43,432 nt of DNA from JBOICV01 sp050740255 (GTDB lineage: Bacteria; Pseudomonadota; Gammaproteobacteria; Nevskiales; JBOICV01): contig JBOICV010000063.1 in the NCBI GenBank assembly GCA_050740255.1, positions 1 through 43,432 on the forward strand. The letters run 5' to 3'. Every line of letters starts with the position of its first letter. Position 1 is the stretch's first letter. The position numbers and the translations under genes were made by a program. Below are positions 33,048-41,455 of the stretch, piece after piece. The notes below the pieces were generated by a model. The model was not told the DNA's origin. It saw only the letters and a list, made by a program, of their open reading frames with translations, and did no database searches.

Positions 33048-34424
33048 TCAAACATCGGGTTTGTCCTGGTCCGGATACACGCCGGTGACTTCGGCGTCCA
33101 GACGCCCGCGGCGCAATTGTAGGCTTAGGCTATTGCCGATACTGGCTCGCGTCGCATCAGTGAGCACGTGCCCGTCGAGTGTGGCAACGGCATAGCCGCG
33201 TTCCAGGGTTTGCAGCGGGCTCAGCGCATCGAGCGCGCGCGCCAGCGTCGCCAGGCTTGCGCGGCGCGCCTCGAGCAGGCGCTGACCGGCATGCTGTAAA
33301 CGCTGTGTGGCAAGTCCTTGCCGCTGAAACGCCGCCGCGAGCCGTCGCTCCGGGCTGTGCGCGCGCAGGCTGGCCCGCAGGCTGGCCAGGTGCTGTACGA
33401 AACCCAACACCCTCGTCGGCAAGGCGCGCCGCAGTCGCTGCTCGATATCGTCGAGCCGCTGCATCTGCTGGCCGAGCTTGCGGCCGGGATGCTGGGCCGC
33501 CAGCCGCTGGTCGAAACCTGCCAGTTTGTGCCGAAGCAATGTGTTATGTCGGCCTTGCAGCTGAGCCAACTGACTCCCTAGCCGATTCAGGCGCTGGGTC
33601 CATTCCACGGCATCCGGGCTGACCAGTTCAGCCGCCGCGGTCGGCGTCGGGGCGCGCAAATCGGCCACAAAGTCGGCGATGGTGAAATCAATCTCATGGC
33701 CGACGGCGCTGATCAGCGGAATAGCGCAGTTGTAAATGGCGCGCGCCAGCTGTTCGTCGTTGAAGGCCCACAGGTCCTCGAGCGAGCCGCCGCCGCGCGC
33801 GAGGATTAACACGTCGCACTCCGCGCGTTCGCCGGCTGTTTGCAACGCGCGGATGATTGCGGCCGGGGCCTCGGCACCCTGTACCGGCACGGGATAAAGC
33901 ACCGCAAGGCCGAGCGGATAGCGGCGGCGCAGTGTGGTCGAGATGTCGCGGATCGCCGCGCCGGTGGGTGAGGTGATGATGCCGATGCAGCGCGGCAGGG
34001 CAGGCAAGGGCTTTTTATGCGCGGGGTCGAACAGGCCTTCGGCCTGCAGTTTTTTCTTGAGTTCCTCGAACGCACGTTGCAGAGCGCCCAGGCCGGCCGG
34101 CTCGAGATGCTCTGCGATGAGCTGATACTCGCCGCGCGCCTCGTACAGGCTGATTTGCGCCCGCAGCAGCACCTTGTCGCCGTCCTTGGGCGCGTTCGGT
34201 AGCAGATAATTCCGGTTACGGAACATGGCACAGCGCACCTGCGCCTTGTCGTCCTTCAGCGAGAAGTACCAGTGCCCGGACGCGGGGCGCGAAAAATTGG
34301 AGATTTCACCCTCGATCCATAAGAGTGGGAAGCGGTGCTCCAGCAGGTCCTTGGCCTCGCGGTTCAGGCGCGAAACACTGTAAATATGTCTGGACTCTTT
34401 CGGTCCGTGGGGGACGGCTGACAT
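33048..34424 (-). CDS. xseA: Exodeoxyribonuclease VII large subunit
   Basis: A 458-residue catalytic subunit of ExoVII, a bidirectional single-strand DNA exonuclease that needs the small subunit XseB (not in the window). The start at 34424 (MSAVPHGPKESRHIYSVSRLNREAKDLLE) fits the family. The N-terminal OB fold shows FPLLWIEGEISNFSRPASGHWYFSLKD. The catalytic region shows IGIITSPTGAAIRDI, LILARGGGSLEDLWAFNDE and SAVGHEIDFTIADFVADLRAPTPTAAAE. A long coiled-coil follows. It is divergent from guaB, with 61 bases between, and upstream of the alpha-2-macroglobulin gene by 25 bases. Confidence 0.95.
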   Translation of the reverse strand: MSAVPHGPKESRHIYSVSRLNREAKDLLEHRFPLLWIEGEISNFSRPASGHWYFSLKDDKAQVRCAMFRNRNYLLPNAPKDGDKVLLRAQISLYEARGEYQLIAEHLEPAGLGALQRAFEELKKKLQAEGLFDPAHKKPLPALPRCIGIITSPTGAAIRDISTTLRRRYPLGLAVLYPVPVQGAEAPAAIIRALQTAGERAECDVLILARGGGSLEDLWAFNDEQLARAIYNCAIPLISAVGHEIDFTIADFVADLRAPTPTAAAELVSPDAVEWTQRLNRLGSQLAQLQGRHNTLLRHKLAGFDQRLAAQHPGRKLGQQMQRLDDIEQRLRRALPTRVLGFVQHLASLRASLRAHSPERRLAAAFQRQGLATQRLQHAGQRLLEARRASLATLARALDALSPLQTLERGYAVATLDGHVLTDATRASIGNSLSLQLRRGRLDAEVTGVYPDQDKPDV

Positions 34425-34451
34425 CGGCTGGGGCGGTCGCGGGGTTGCGGG

Positions 34452-34457
34452 TATAAT
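34452..34457 (+). promoter_or_regulatory. Possible -10 box for guaB
   Basis: A perfect TATAAT lies 28 bases before the guaB ATG in the 61-base space shared with xseA. No good -35 is visible at normal spacing. Spacing to the gene is as expected for a short leader. Confidence 0.4.
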
Positions 34458-34485
34458 GCCGCACTTTTCTAGATGTGTTCGAGCC

Positions 34486-35952
34486 ATGCGCATCGCCGAG
34501 CAAGCCCTCACTTTCGATGACGTGCTGCTCCAGCCTGCATACTCGGAAGTGCTGCCACGCCAGGTGGATCTGAGCAGCCAGCTCACGCGCGGCATACGCC
34601 TCAACATCCCCTTGCTGTCCGCCGCGATGGATACCGTTACCGAAGCGCGGCTGGCCGTAGCGATGGCGCAGGAAGGCGGCATCGGCATCATCCATAAGAA
34701 TATGAGCGCGCAGGCTCAGGCCGCGCTGGTGGATCAGGTCAAGAAGTTCGAGTCCGGCATCATCCGCGAGCCCTTTACGGTGACACCTGACACCACCATC
34801 CGCGAAGTGCTCGCCTTAACCCGCGCCAAACGCATCTCCGGCGTGCCGGTGGTGGATGGCGACATGCTCGCCGGCATCGTGACACACCGCGATCTGCGTT
34901 TCGAAACCCAGCTCGACAATGCCGTCAGTACCGTAATGACGCCCAAAGCGCGGCTGGTGACCGTGCAGGAAGGCGCGAGCAAGCAGGAAGTACAGAGCCT
35001 GCTGCACAAGCACCGTATCGAAAAAGTGCTGGTGGTGAACAAGAAGTTCCAGCTGCGCGGCATGATCACGGTCAAGGATATCCAGAAGTCCACCGAGCAC
35101 CCCAACGCCTGCAAGGATTCACAGGAACGCCTGCGGGTAGGGGCGGCGGTCGGTACCGGCCCGGCGGATACCGAGGAGCGCGTCGCCGCGCTGGTCGAAG
35201 AAGGTGTGGATGTGATTGTGGTGGATACCGCGCACGGCCACTCCAAGGGTGTGCTCGACCGCGTGCGCTGGATCAAGAAGAAGTATCCGGATTTGCAAAT
35301 CATCGGTGGCAATGTCGCAACCGGTGATGCGGCGCTGGCGCTGGTCGAGGCTGGCGTTGATGCGGTCAAGGTTGGTATCGGTCCTGGCTCCATCTGCACC
35401 ACGCGCGTGGTTGCGGGCGTGGGTACGCCGCAAATCACAGCGGTGCTCAATGTGGCCGCAGCGCTGAAGAAATCCGGCGTGCCGCTCATCTCGGATGGCG
35501 GCATCCGCTATTCCGGCGACCTGGCCAAGGCCGTCGCTGCCGGGGCGTATAGCGTCATGATCGGCAATCTCTTCGCCGGCACCGAAGAGGCGCCGGGCGA
35601 GATAGAGCTCTATCAGGGCCGTTCCTTCAAGTCATACCGCGGCATGGGCTCCATGGGGGCGATGGCGCAGGGCTCCAAGGATCGCTATTTCCAGGACACC
35701 ACCCAGGAAGTCGAGAAGCTCGTGCCGGAAGGCATCGAGGGCCGGGTCCCCTATAAAGGTGCGTTGTCCGCGATCGTGCACCAGTTGGTTGGCGGCCTGC
35801 GCGCCAGCATGGGCTATACCGGCTGCAAGAATATCGACGAGCTGCGCACCAAGAGCAAATTTGTGCGCATCAGTACCGCGGGTATGCGCGAGAGCCATGT
35901 GCATGATGTGGTAATCACCAAGGAAGCACCCAATTACCGTATCGAAACTTGA
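34486..35952 (+). CDS. guaB: IMP dehydrogenase
   Basis: A 488-residue enzyme that oxidises IMP to XMP with NAD, the rate-limiting step of GMP synthesis. The start at 34486 (MRIAEQALTFDDVLLQPAYS) gives exactly the E. coli length; the frame extends 10 codons upstream without similarity. Two CBS domains lie at about 90-205. The catalytic cysteine is C304 in GIGPGSICTTRVV, and the flap segment YRGMGSMGAM and the C-terminal TAGMRESHVHDV are present. guaA follows after 28 bases, so the two form an operon. Confidence 0.98.
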   Translation: MRIAEQALTFDDVLLQPAYSEVLPRQVDLSSQLTRGIRLNIPLLSAAMDTVTEARLAVAMAQEGGIGIIHKNMSAQAQAALVDQVKKFESGIIREPFTVTPDTTIREVLALTRAKRISGVPVVDGDMLAGIVTHRDLRFETQLDNAVSTVMTPKARLVTVQEGASKQEVQSLLHKHRIEKVLVVNKKFQLRGMITVKDIQKSTEHPNACKDSQERLRVGAAVGTGPADTEERVAALVEEGVDVIVVDTAHGHSKGVLDRVRWIKKKYPDLQIIGGNVATGDAALALVEAGVDAVKVGIGPGSICTTRVVAGVGTPQITAVLNVAAALKKSGVPLISDGGIRYSGDLAKAVAAGAYSVMIGNLFAGTEEAPGEIELYQGRSFKSYRGMGSMGAMAQGSKDRYFQDTTQEVEKLVPEGIEGRVPYKGALSAIVHQLVGGLRASMGYTGCKNIDELRTKSKFVRISTAGMRESHVHDVVITKEAPNYRIET

Positions 35953-35980
35953 GCCCCGAGCCAGTGCGCTGCCAGCCGCC

Positions 35981-37582
35981 ATGGCGGACATTCACGCCGA
36001 CAAGATTCTGATTCTCGATTTCGGCGCGCAGTACACGCAGTTGATCGCGCGCCGCGTGCGCGAAAGCGGCGTTTACTCGGAAATCCATCCGTGGGATATC
36101 AGCGAGGCGGCGCTTCAAGCCTTCGCACCCCGCGGCATCATTCTATCCGGTGGTCCGGAATCCGTAACCGAGCGCCAACCGCCCGCCGCGCCGGAACTCG
36201 TGTTCAAACTCGGTGTGCCGGTGCTGGGTATTTGTTACGGCATGCAGACCATGGCGGCCCAGTTGGGCGGCACTGTGGAGAGCGGCCATCATCGCGAGTT
36301 CGGCTATGCGCAGGTGCGCGCGCGCGGCCATTCGATGCTGCTCACGGACATCCAGGACCATATCAACGAGCAGGGCCACGGCCTGTTGGACGTATGGATG
36401 TCGCATGGCGACCGGGTCACACAGCTGCCCCAGCACTTCAAGCTGATCGCGAGTTCAGAAGGCGCGCCGATTGCCGGCATGGCCGATGACGATCGCCGCT
36501 TCTACGGCGTGCAGTTCCACCCCGAGGTTACGCACACCAAGCAGGGCAAGCGCATCATCGAGCGCTTTGTGCACGAGATCTGCGGCTGCGGCAATGCCTG
36601 GAATACCAGTGGCATCCTCGAAGACCTAACCGTCCGGGTGCGCAAGCAGGTGGGCGCCGCCAAAGTGCTGCTGGGTCTTTCCGGCGGGGTGGATTCCTCG
36701 GTGGTGGCGGCGCTGCTGCATCGCGCGATTGGTGATCAGCTCACCTGCGTATTCGTAGACCACGGCCTGCTGCGCTTGAACGAAGGTGATCAGGTGATGG
36801 CAACCTTCGCCGAGCATATGGGTGTGCAGGTGATTCGCGTGGACGCGGAACAGCGCTTTCTCTCTGCCTTGAAAGGCGCGGGCGATCCCGAACTGAAGCG
36901 CAAGATCATCGGTCGCACCTTCATCGAGGTGTTCGATGAGGAGGCGCATAAGCTCAAGGATGTAGAGTTTCTCGCGCAAGGCACGATTTACCCGGACGTG
37001 ATTGAGTCCGCCGGCGCGACGTATAAGAAGGCCGACGGTAGCGTCGGCGGCGGTAAGGCACATGTCATCAAGTCGCATCACAACGTCGGCGGCCTGCCCA
37101 AGGATATGAAGCTCAAGCTGGTCGAGCCATTGCGCGAGCTGTTCAAGGACGAAGTGCGCAAAATCGGTATTGAGCTCGGCCTGCCGCGAGAAATGATTTA
37201 CCGTCATCCTTTTCCCGGGCCGGGACTGGGTGTGCGCATCCTGGGCGAAGTAAACAAGGAATGCGCGGACAAATTGCGGCATGCGGATGCGGTATATATA
37301 GATGAGCTGCACAAGCACGATTTATACGACCGGGTCAGTCAGGCCTTCGCGGTCTACCTGCCGGTGAACAGCGTCGGCGTCATGGGCGACGGCAGGCGCT
37401 ACGAGCCGGTGATTGCGTTGCGTGCGGTCGAAACGGTGGATTTCATGACCGCGCATTGGGCGCATCTGCCCTATGAGTTTCTGGATCTGGTGTCACGCCG
37501 CATTGTCAATGAAGTGCCGGGAATCTCACGCGTGGTTTATGACATTTCGGGCAAACCACCTGCCACGATCGAGTGGGAGTAG
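35981..37582 (+). CDS. guaA: GMP synthase (glutamine-hydrolysing)
   Basis: A 533-residue enzyme that aminates XMP to GMP using glutamine and ATP. The class I glutamine amidotransferase domain has C85 in LGICYGMQTMAAQ and the His/Glu of FHPEVTHT. The ATP pyrophosphatase domain has the P-loop LGLSGGVDSSVVAALLHRA. The C-terminal dimerisation domain ends with RVVYDISGKPPATIEWE, the standard ending. The start at 35981 (MADIHADKILILDFGAQYTQ) fits. It completes the IMP-to-GMP branch with guaB. Confidence 0.98.
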   Translation: MADIHADKILILDFGAQYTQLIARRVRESGVYSEIHPWDISEAALQAFAPRGIILSGGPESVTERQPPAAPELVFKLGVPVLGICYGMQTMAAQLGGTVESGHHREFGYAQVRARGHSMLLTDIQDHINEQGHGLLDVWMSHGDRVTQLPQHFKLIASSEGAPIAGMADDDRRFYGVQFHPEVTHTKQGKRIIERFVHEICGCGNAWNTSGILEDLTVRVRKQVGAAKVLLGLSGGVDSSVVAALLHRAIGDQLTCVFVDHGLLRLNEGDQVMATFAEHMGVQVIRVDAEQRFLSALKGAGDPELKRKIIGRTFIEVFDEEAHKLKDVEFLAQGTIYPDVIESAGATYKKADGSVGGGKAHVIKSHHNVGGLPKDMKLKLVEPLRELFKDEVRKIGIELGLPREMIYRHPFPGPGLGVRILGEVNKECADKLRHADAVYIDELHKHDLYDRVSQAFAVYLPVNSVGVMGDGRRYEPVIALRAVETVDFMTAHWAHLPYEFLDLVSRRIVNEVPGISRVVYDISGKPPATIEWE

Positions 37583-37590
37583 CGGCGGCT

Positions 37591-37872
37591 ATGGACTGGC
37601 GGGCCTTCCTGACGGTTTTCGGCACGATTTTTCTGGCCGAGCTCGGCGACAAGACCCAGCTCGCGACGGTGCTGTTCGCCGCCGACCGGCCCGCGGCGAA
37701 ATGGGCTGTTTTCGCTGCCGCCGCCGGCGCATTGGTGCTGGCCTGCGCCATCGGTGTTCTGGCGGGCGGGTGGGTGGCGCAGCACGTCAACGAAAAACAC
37801 CTCAAGCTTGTTGCTTGTATCGGCCTCATTCTGATTGGCGCCTGGACCCTGCGTTCCGCTTATACGGGTTAG
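37591..37872 (+). CDS. Half-size GDT1/UPF0016 (TMEM165) family membrane protein
   Basis: A 93-residue membrane protein with three predicted helices: about 5-22, 35-57 and 70-88. It carries one copy of the family motif ELGDKTQLAT in the first helix. Family members move Mn or Ca ions. Full-length members have two such halves, so this single half must pair with itself or with a partner encoded elsewhere, as known for some bacteria. The ATG at 37591 follows guaA by 8 bases, and tadA starts 1 base after its stop. Confidence 0.85.
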   Translation: MDWRAFLTVFGTIFLAELGDKTQLATVLFAADRPAAKWAVFAAAAGALVLACAIGVLAGGWVAQHVNEKHLKLVACIGLILIGAWTLRSAYTG

Positions 37873-37873
37873 C

Positions 37874-38335
37874 GTGACGTCTGAATCCGATCTTGCGTGG
37901 ATGCGCCATGCCTTGGGGCTCGCCCAGCACGCGGCGGAGCAAGGGGAAGTGCCGGTCGGCGCAGTTGTGGTCCGCGACGATCAGCTCGTGGCCGAGGGCT
38001 GGAATCAACCTGTCGGGCAGTCCGACCCCAGCGCCCATGCTGAGATCAGGGCACTGCGCGCCGCCGGTGAGTGTCTGAAGAATTACCGGCTGACCGACTG
38101 CACGCTTTACGTCACGCTGGAGCCTTGCGTCATGTGCGCCGGCGCCATTATTCATGCGCGCCTTCCGCGACTGGTATTTGGTGCCTGGGACCCGAAGGCG
38201 GGTGCGGTCAGCTCGGTGTATGACGTGCTTTCAGTGCCACGGCTCAATCATAGTCTGGATTGCAGCGGCGGGGTGCTGGCAGAGGAATGCGGCGCCTTGC
38301 TTAGGGACTTCTTCCGCGCCCGCCGCCCGCCCTGA
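37874..38335 (+). CDS. tadA: tRNA-specific adenosine deaminase TadA
   Basis: A 153-residue zinc enzyme that deaminates A34 to inosine in tRNA-Arg(ACG), which allows reading of CGN codons. The zinc and catalytic motif HAEI plus PCVMCAGAIIHARL is complete, and EVPVGAVVV and NHSLDCSGGVLAEECGALL match TadA. I chose the GTG at 37874 because it gives the family N-terminus (SDLAWMRHALGLA); the frame is open earlier within the upstream gene. Order guaA-...-tadA is common. Confidence 0.95.
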   Translation: MTSESDLAWMRHALGLAQHAAEQGEVPVGAVVVRDDQLVAEGWNQPVGQSDPSAHAEIRALRAAGECLKNYRLTDCTLYVTLEPCVMCAGAIIHARLPRLVFGAWDPKAGAVSSVYDVLSVPRLNHSLDCSGGVLAEECGALLRDFFRARRPP

Positions 38336-38401
38336 GTTTTTTCTACATCCCGCGTAGTGAGCGTCAGGTAAACTGATCGGCCAAAAAGGGGCGGGACCGC
38401 A

Positions 38402-40723
38402 ATGGAAGAAAGACTCGCGCGCTGGCTCACCGACTGGCGCCACCCGCTTGCGGTCGCAAGCCTGCTGGTGATCGCTGCGCTCGCCTACGGCGCGAAGTTC
38501 CTCTACTTCGAAAGCGATTACCGCATCTTCTTCCGCGACGACGATCCCCGTCTGCTGGCGCATGAGGAACAGCAAGCGGAGTACACCAAGTCGGACAGTA
38601 TTCTCTTTATTGTCGCCCCAGCCGACGGCGAGGTGTTTACGCGCGACACGTTGGCAGCGGTGGAGGAACTGACCGCAGAGTCCTGGAAGATGCCGCTCGC
38701 GATCCGGGTGGATTCGATCAGCAACTATCAGCATACGCGCGCGAGCGGCGACGACCTCGCGGTAAGTGATCTGATCAGCGACGCCGGCAGTCTGAGCGAC
38801 GCCGAACTGGCCGCGCGGCGCGCAATCGCGCTGGCCGAGCCATTACTGGTCAATAGCCTGATCTCCGATCGCGGACATGTGACCGCCGTGAACGCGCGGC
38901 TCAACCTGCCGGACAGCCAGACCGAGGCCGACAAGTTCACGCCGGAGATTTTCGCTTTTGCCGAGGCCTTGAGGAACCGGATCCAGGCGGAGCATCCCGG
39001 ACTGAAAATCCATCTGCACGGTCTGGTAGCGGTCAACAAGGCCTTCAACGACCTGTCCACCGCCGACGCGAGTACGCTCGTGCCGGTCATGTTTGCGGTG
39101 GTCGTGATCATGCTCGCGGTATTCATGCGTTCGATCAGCGTCACCTTCGCCACGGTCGTGGTGATCGTGGGCTCAATCATCGTCACCGTAGGGTTCACCG
39201 GCTGGATCGGCTATCACCTCAATCAGATCACGGTTTCGACGCCGACCATCATCCTGACGCTGGCGATCAGCGACTGCGTGCACCTCATGCTGATCTATTT
39301 GCGCGGGCTGGGCGAGGGCCGCACGCGGGTGGACGCGATGTACCAGACGCTGCGCATCAACCTGCTGCCGGTGTTCCTGACCAGTTTCACCACCGCGATC
39401 GGTTTCATCAGCCTGAATTTCAGCGATTCGCCGCCCTTCCGCGAGATGGGGAATATCTGCGCCTTCGGCGTAATGATGGCGATGGTGCTGAGCGTGACCC
39501 TGCTGCCATCGATCGTCACCATGCTGCCCGTCCGCGTCCGGCCCGGCATGGGCGAGGAAGCGCACTGGAAGATCGTGGATCGCGTCGGCGAGTTCGCGAT
39601 CCGCCGGCGCGTTCCGGTCAGCATCTGCATTCTGATCGCGCTGGCAGTCACGGTAGCCTTCATCCCGCGCAACGATCTGAACGACAGTACCGAGGACTAC
39701 TTCCGCAAGGGCAGCGCCTTTCGCGAGGTGATTGACTTCACCGAACAGAACCTGACCGGCATGGACAGCATCGGCTATTCGCTGCCGAGCGGGGAGTCGG
39801 GGGGTATCAGCAACCCTGAGTACCTGCGCAAGGTCGAGGCCTTCGCGCAATGGTACAAACTGCAGCCCGAAGTGCGGCAGGTCAGCAGCTTCACCGAGAT
39901 CATCAAGCGGCTGAACCGCACGATGCACGGCGACGATCCGGCTTGGCATCGCGTGCCGGAGCAGCGCGACCTGGCCGCGCAGTACCTCCTGCTGTACGAG
40001 ATGTCACTGCCCTTCGGTCTGGACCTGAACAGCATGGTGAATCAGGACAAATCGGCGACGCGGTTCACGGTCAGCATCCGCGCGCAGAAAGCGCGGCAGC
40101 TCATCGACATCGAGAACCGCGCGCAAGCCTGGCTGAGCGCCAACGCGCCGGAGATCGCCGCGCAGGGCTCCAGCGTCTCGCTGATGTTCGCGCACATCGG
40201 GCAGAACAACATCTACAGCATGATCAATGGCGCCATCGTGGCAATCGTCCTGATCTCGCTGACCATGATTCTTTCGCTGCGCTCGCTCAAGTTCGGCCTG
40301 ATCAGCCTTATTCCGAATGCGCTGCCGGCGGCAATGGCTTTTGGTCTGTGGGGCATGCTGGTCGGCGAGGTGAATCTGGCGGCGGCCGGTGTGTACAGCA
40401 TCACGCTCGGCATCATCGTGGACGACACCATTCATTTTTTCGCCAAGTACCTGCACGCGCGGCGGGTGGAGGGCAAGAGCCCGGAGGACGCTATCCGCTA
40501 CGCCTATGCGACCGTCGGCTCGGCGCTGTTCGTGACCACCGCGGTGCTGATCTGCGGTTTTGCGGTGCTGACGATCTCGGACTTCACGCTCAACGTCACG
40601 GTGGGTACCATGTCGGCCACCATCATCGGCATTGCGCTGTTTTTCGACATGTTGTTCCTGCCCGCATTGCTGATGTGGATTGACCGCGATAAACCGCAAC
40701 CGAATCCGATACCTGCGCGTTGA
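38402..40723 (+). CDS. RND/MMPL-family exporter, substrate unknown
   Basis: A 773-residue inner-membrane protein with the two-fold RND layout: helix 1 (about 15-34), a periplasmic loop, helices 2-6 (about 220-375), helix 7 (about 405-425), a second loop, helices 8-12 (about 615-765). Likely proton-relay residues are in LTLAISDCVHLMLIY (helix 4) and LGIIVDDTIHFFAKY (helix 10). The short loops and the SDCVH and DDTIHF motifs place it in the MMPL/SSD-like branch, which moves lipids or hydrophobic molecules, rather than AcrB-type drug pumps. Such genes often neighbour a LolA-like or DUF1329 gene, but here tadA and rplU flank it, so context names no cargo. Confidence 0.88.
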   Translation: MEERLARWLTDWRHPLAVASLLVIAALAYGAKFLYFESDYRIFFRDDDPRLLAHEEQQAEYTKSDSILFIVAPADGEVFTRDTLAAVEELTAESWKMPLAIRVDSISNYQHTRASGDDLAVSDLISDAGSLSDAELAARRAIALAEPLLVNSLISDRGHVTAVNARLNLPDSQTEADKFTPEIFAFAEALRNRIQAEHPGLKIHLHGLVAVNKAFNDLSTADASTLVPVMFAVVVIMLAVFMRSISVTFATVVVIVGSIIVTVGFTGWIGYHLNQITVSTPTIILTLAISDCVHLMLIYLRGLGEGRTRVDAMYQTLRINLLPVFLTSFTTAIGFISLNFSDSPPFREMGNICAFGVMMAMVLSVTLLPSIVTMLPVRVRPGMGEEAHWKIVDRVGEFAIRRRVPVSICILIALAVTVAFIPRNDLNDSTEDYFRKGSAFREVIDFTEQNLTGMDSIGYSLPSGESGGISNPEYLRKVEAFAQWYKLQPEVRQVSSFTEIIKRLNRTMHGDDPAWHRVPEQRDLAAQYLLLYEMSLPFGLDLNSMVNQDKSATRFTVSIRAQKARQLIDIENRAQAWLSANAPEIAAQGSSVSLMFAHIGQNNIYSMINGAIVAIVLISLTMILSLRSLKFGLISLIPNALPAAMAFGLWGMLVGEVNLAAAGVYSITLGIIVDDTIHFFAKYLHARRVEGKSPEDAIRYAYATVGSALFVTTAVLICGFAVLTISDFTLNVTVGTMSATIIGIALFFDMLFLPALLMWIDRDKPQPNPIPAR

Positions 40724-40748
40724 CCTACTCCTCGCGGATCATTACAAT
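40720..40748 (+). promoter_or_regulatory. Strong sigma-70 promoter for rplU-rpmA
   Basis: TTGACC (40720-40725), a 17-base spacer and TACAAT (40743-40748). The -35 box overlaps the TGA stop of the exporter gene. The start of transcription would be near 40755, leaving a leader of about 57 bases before rplU. A strong promoter suits ribosomal protein genes. Confidence 0.7.
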
Positions 40749-40811
40749 TGCGCTCCTTTTATGGGCTGTGCTTTCGAGAACGGCTCCAATTTCCAAGGTT
40801 TTGAGGGACTT

Positions 40812-41123
40812 ATGCACGCCGTAATCCAGACTGGAGGCAAGCAGTACCGCGTCGCTGCGGGCGATGTTGTGCGCGTAGAGCTGCTCGAAGCCGAAGCCGG
40901 CGGCAAAGTGACCTTTGACGAAGTCCTGCTGCTCAGTGACGGCAATACCATCAAAGTGGGCCAGCCTTTCGTCAAGGGCGCCAAAGTGACCGCCGAGGTC
41001 GTGCGCAATGGTCGGGGTGACAAGATCACCATCATCAAGCTGCGCCGCCGCAAGAACTACCGCCGCAAAGCCGGCCACCGGCAAGAGTTCACCGAACTCA
41101 AGATTACGGACATCAAGGTTTAA
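40812..41123 (+). CDS. rplU: 50S ribosomal protein L21
   Basis: A 103-residue ribosomal protein. The start at 40812 (MHAVIQTGGKQYRVAAGDVV) is the family N-terminus and has GAGGGA a few bases in front. The C-terminal RRRKNYRRKAGHRQEFTELKI is typical. rpmA starts 3 bases after the stop; the pair is transcribed from the promoter at 40720-40748. Confidence 0.98.
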   Translation: MHAVIQTGGKQYRVAAGDVVRVELLEAEAGGKVTFDEVLLLSDGNTIKVGQPFVKGAKVTAEVVRNGRGDKITIIKLRRRKNYRRKAGHRQEFTELKITDIKV

Positions 41124-41126
41124 GTC

Positions 41127-41387
41127 ATGGCACATAAAAAGGCAGGCGGCTCCACCCGCAACGGGCGCGACTCCCATAGCAAGCGCTTGGGCGTGAAGCG
41201 TTTCGGTGGCGAACAGGTCAGAGCCGGCAATATCATCATTCGTCAGCGCGGCACCAAGTATCACGCCGGCACTGGTGTTGCCCTCGGCACCGACTACACC
41301 ATTTTCGCCAAGTTGGACGGCAAGGTGTTGTTTGAGGTGAAGGGCCCGCAGCAGCGCACTTACGTGAGCGTGGTCGCGGCCGCCTGA
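41127..41387 (+). CDS. rpmA: 50S ribosomal protein L27
   Basis: An 86-residue ribosomal protein whose flexible N-terminus reaches the peptidyl transferase centre. MAHKKAGGSTRNGRDSHSKR is the classical start, with no cleaved extension of the Firmicutes type. GQIIVRQRGT is represented by NIIIRQRGTKYHAG. A Rho-independent terminator follows. Confidence 0.98.
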   Translation: MAHKKAGGSTRNGRDSHSKRLGVKRFGGEQVRAGNIIIRQRGTKYHAGTGVALGTDYTIFAKLDGKVLFEVKGPQQRTYVSVVAAA

Positions 41388-41406
41388 CGCCACATGTTTT
41401 AAGAGA

Positions 41407-41430
41407 AGCCCCGCCGCGCGGGGCTTTTTC
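41407..41430 (+). terminator. Rho-independent terminator after rpmA
   Basis: AGCCCCGC (41407-41414) and GCGGGGCT (41418-41425) form an 8-bp perfect stem with a 3-base loop, followed by a run of T. It separates rplU-rpmA from obgE, although some read-through would be needed if obgE has no promoter of its own. Confidence 0.88.
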
Positions 41431-41455
41431 GTTTCTAAGGCTGGGATTTGACGTC

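Noticed and set aside
33023..33055. Alpha-2-macroglobulin start at 33055
   Set aside because: No ribosome site precedes it and it would put charged residues before the signal peptide; the ATG at 33022 has AAGGAG at ideal spacing.
40755..40811. An L21 leader regulatory RNA
   Set aside because: The leader is short and I could not recognise a conserved fold by eye; a covariance search would be needed.
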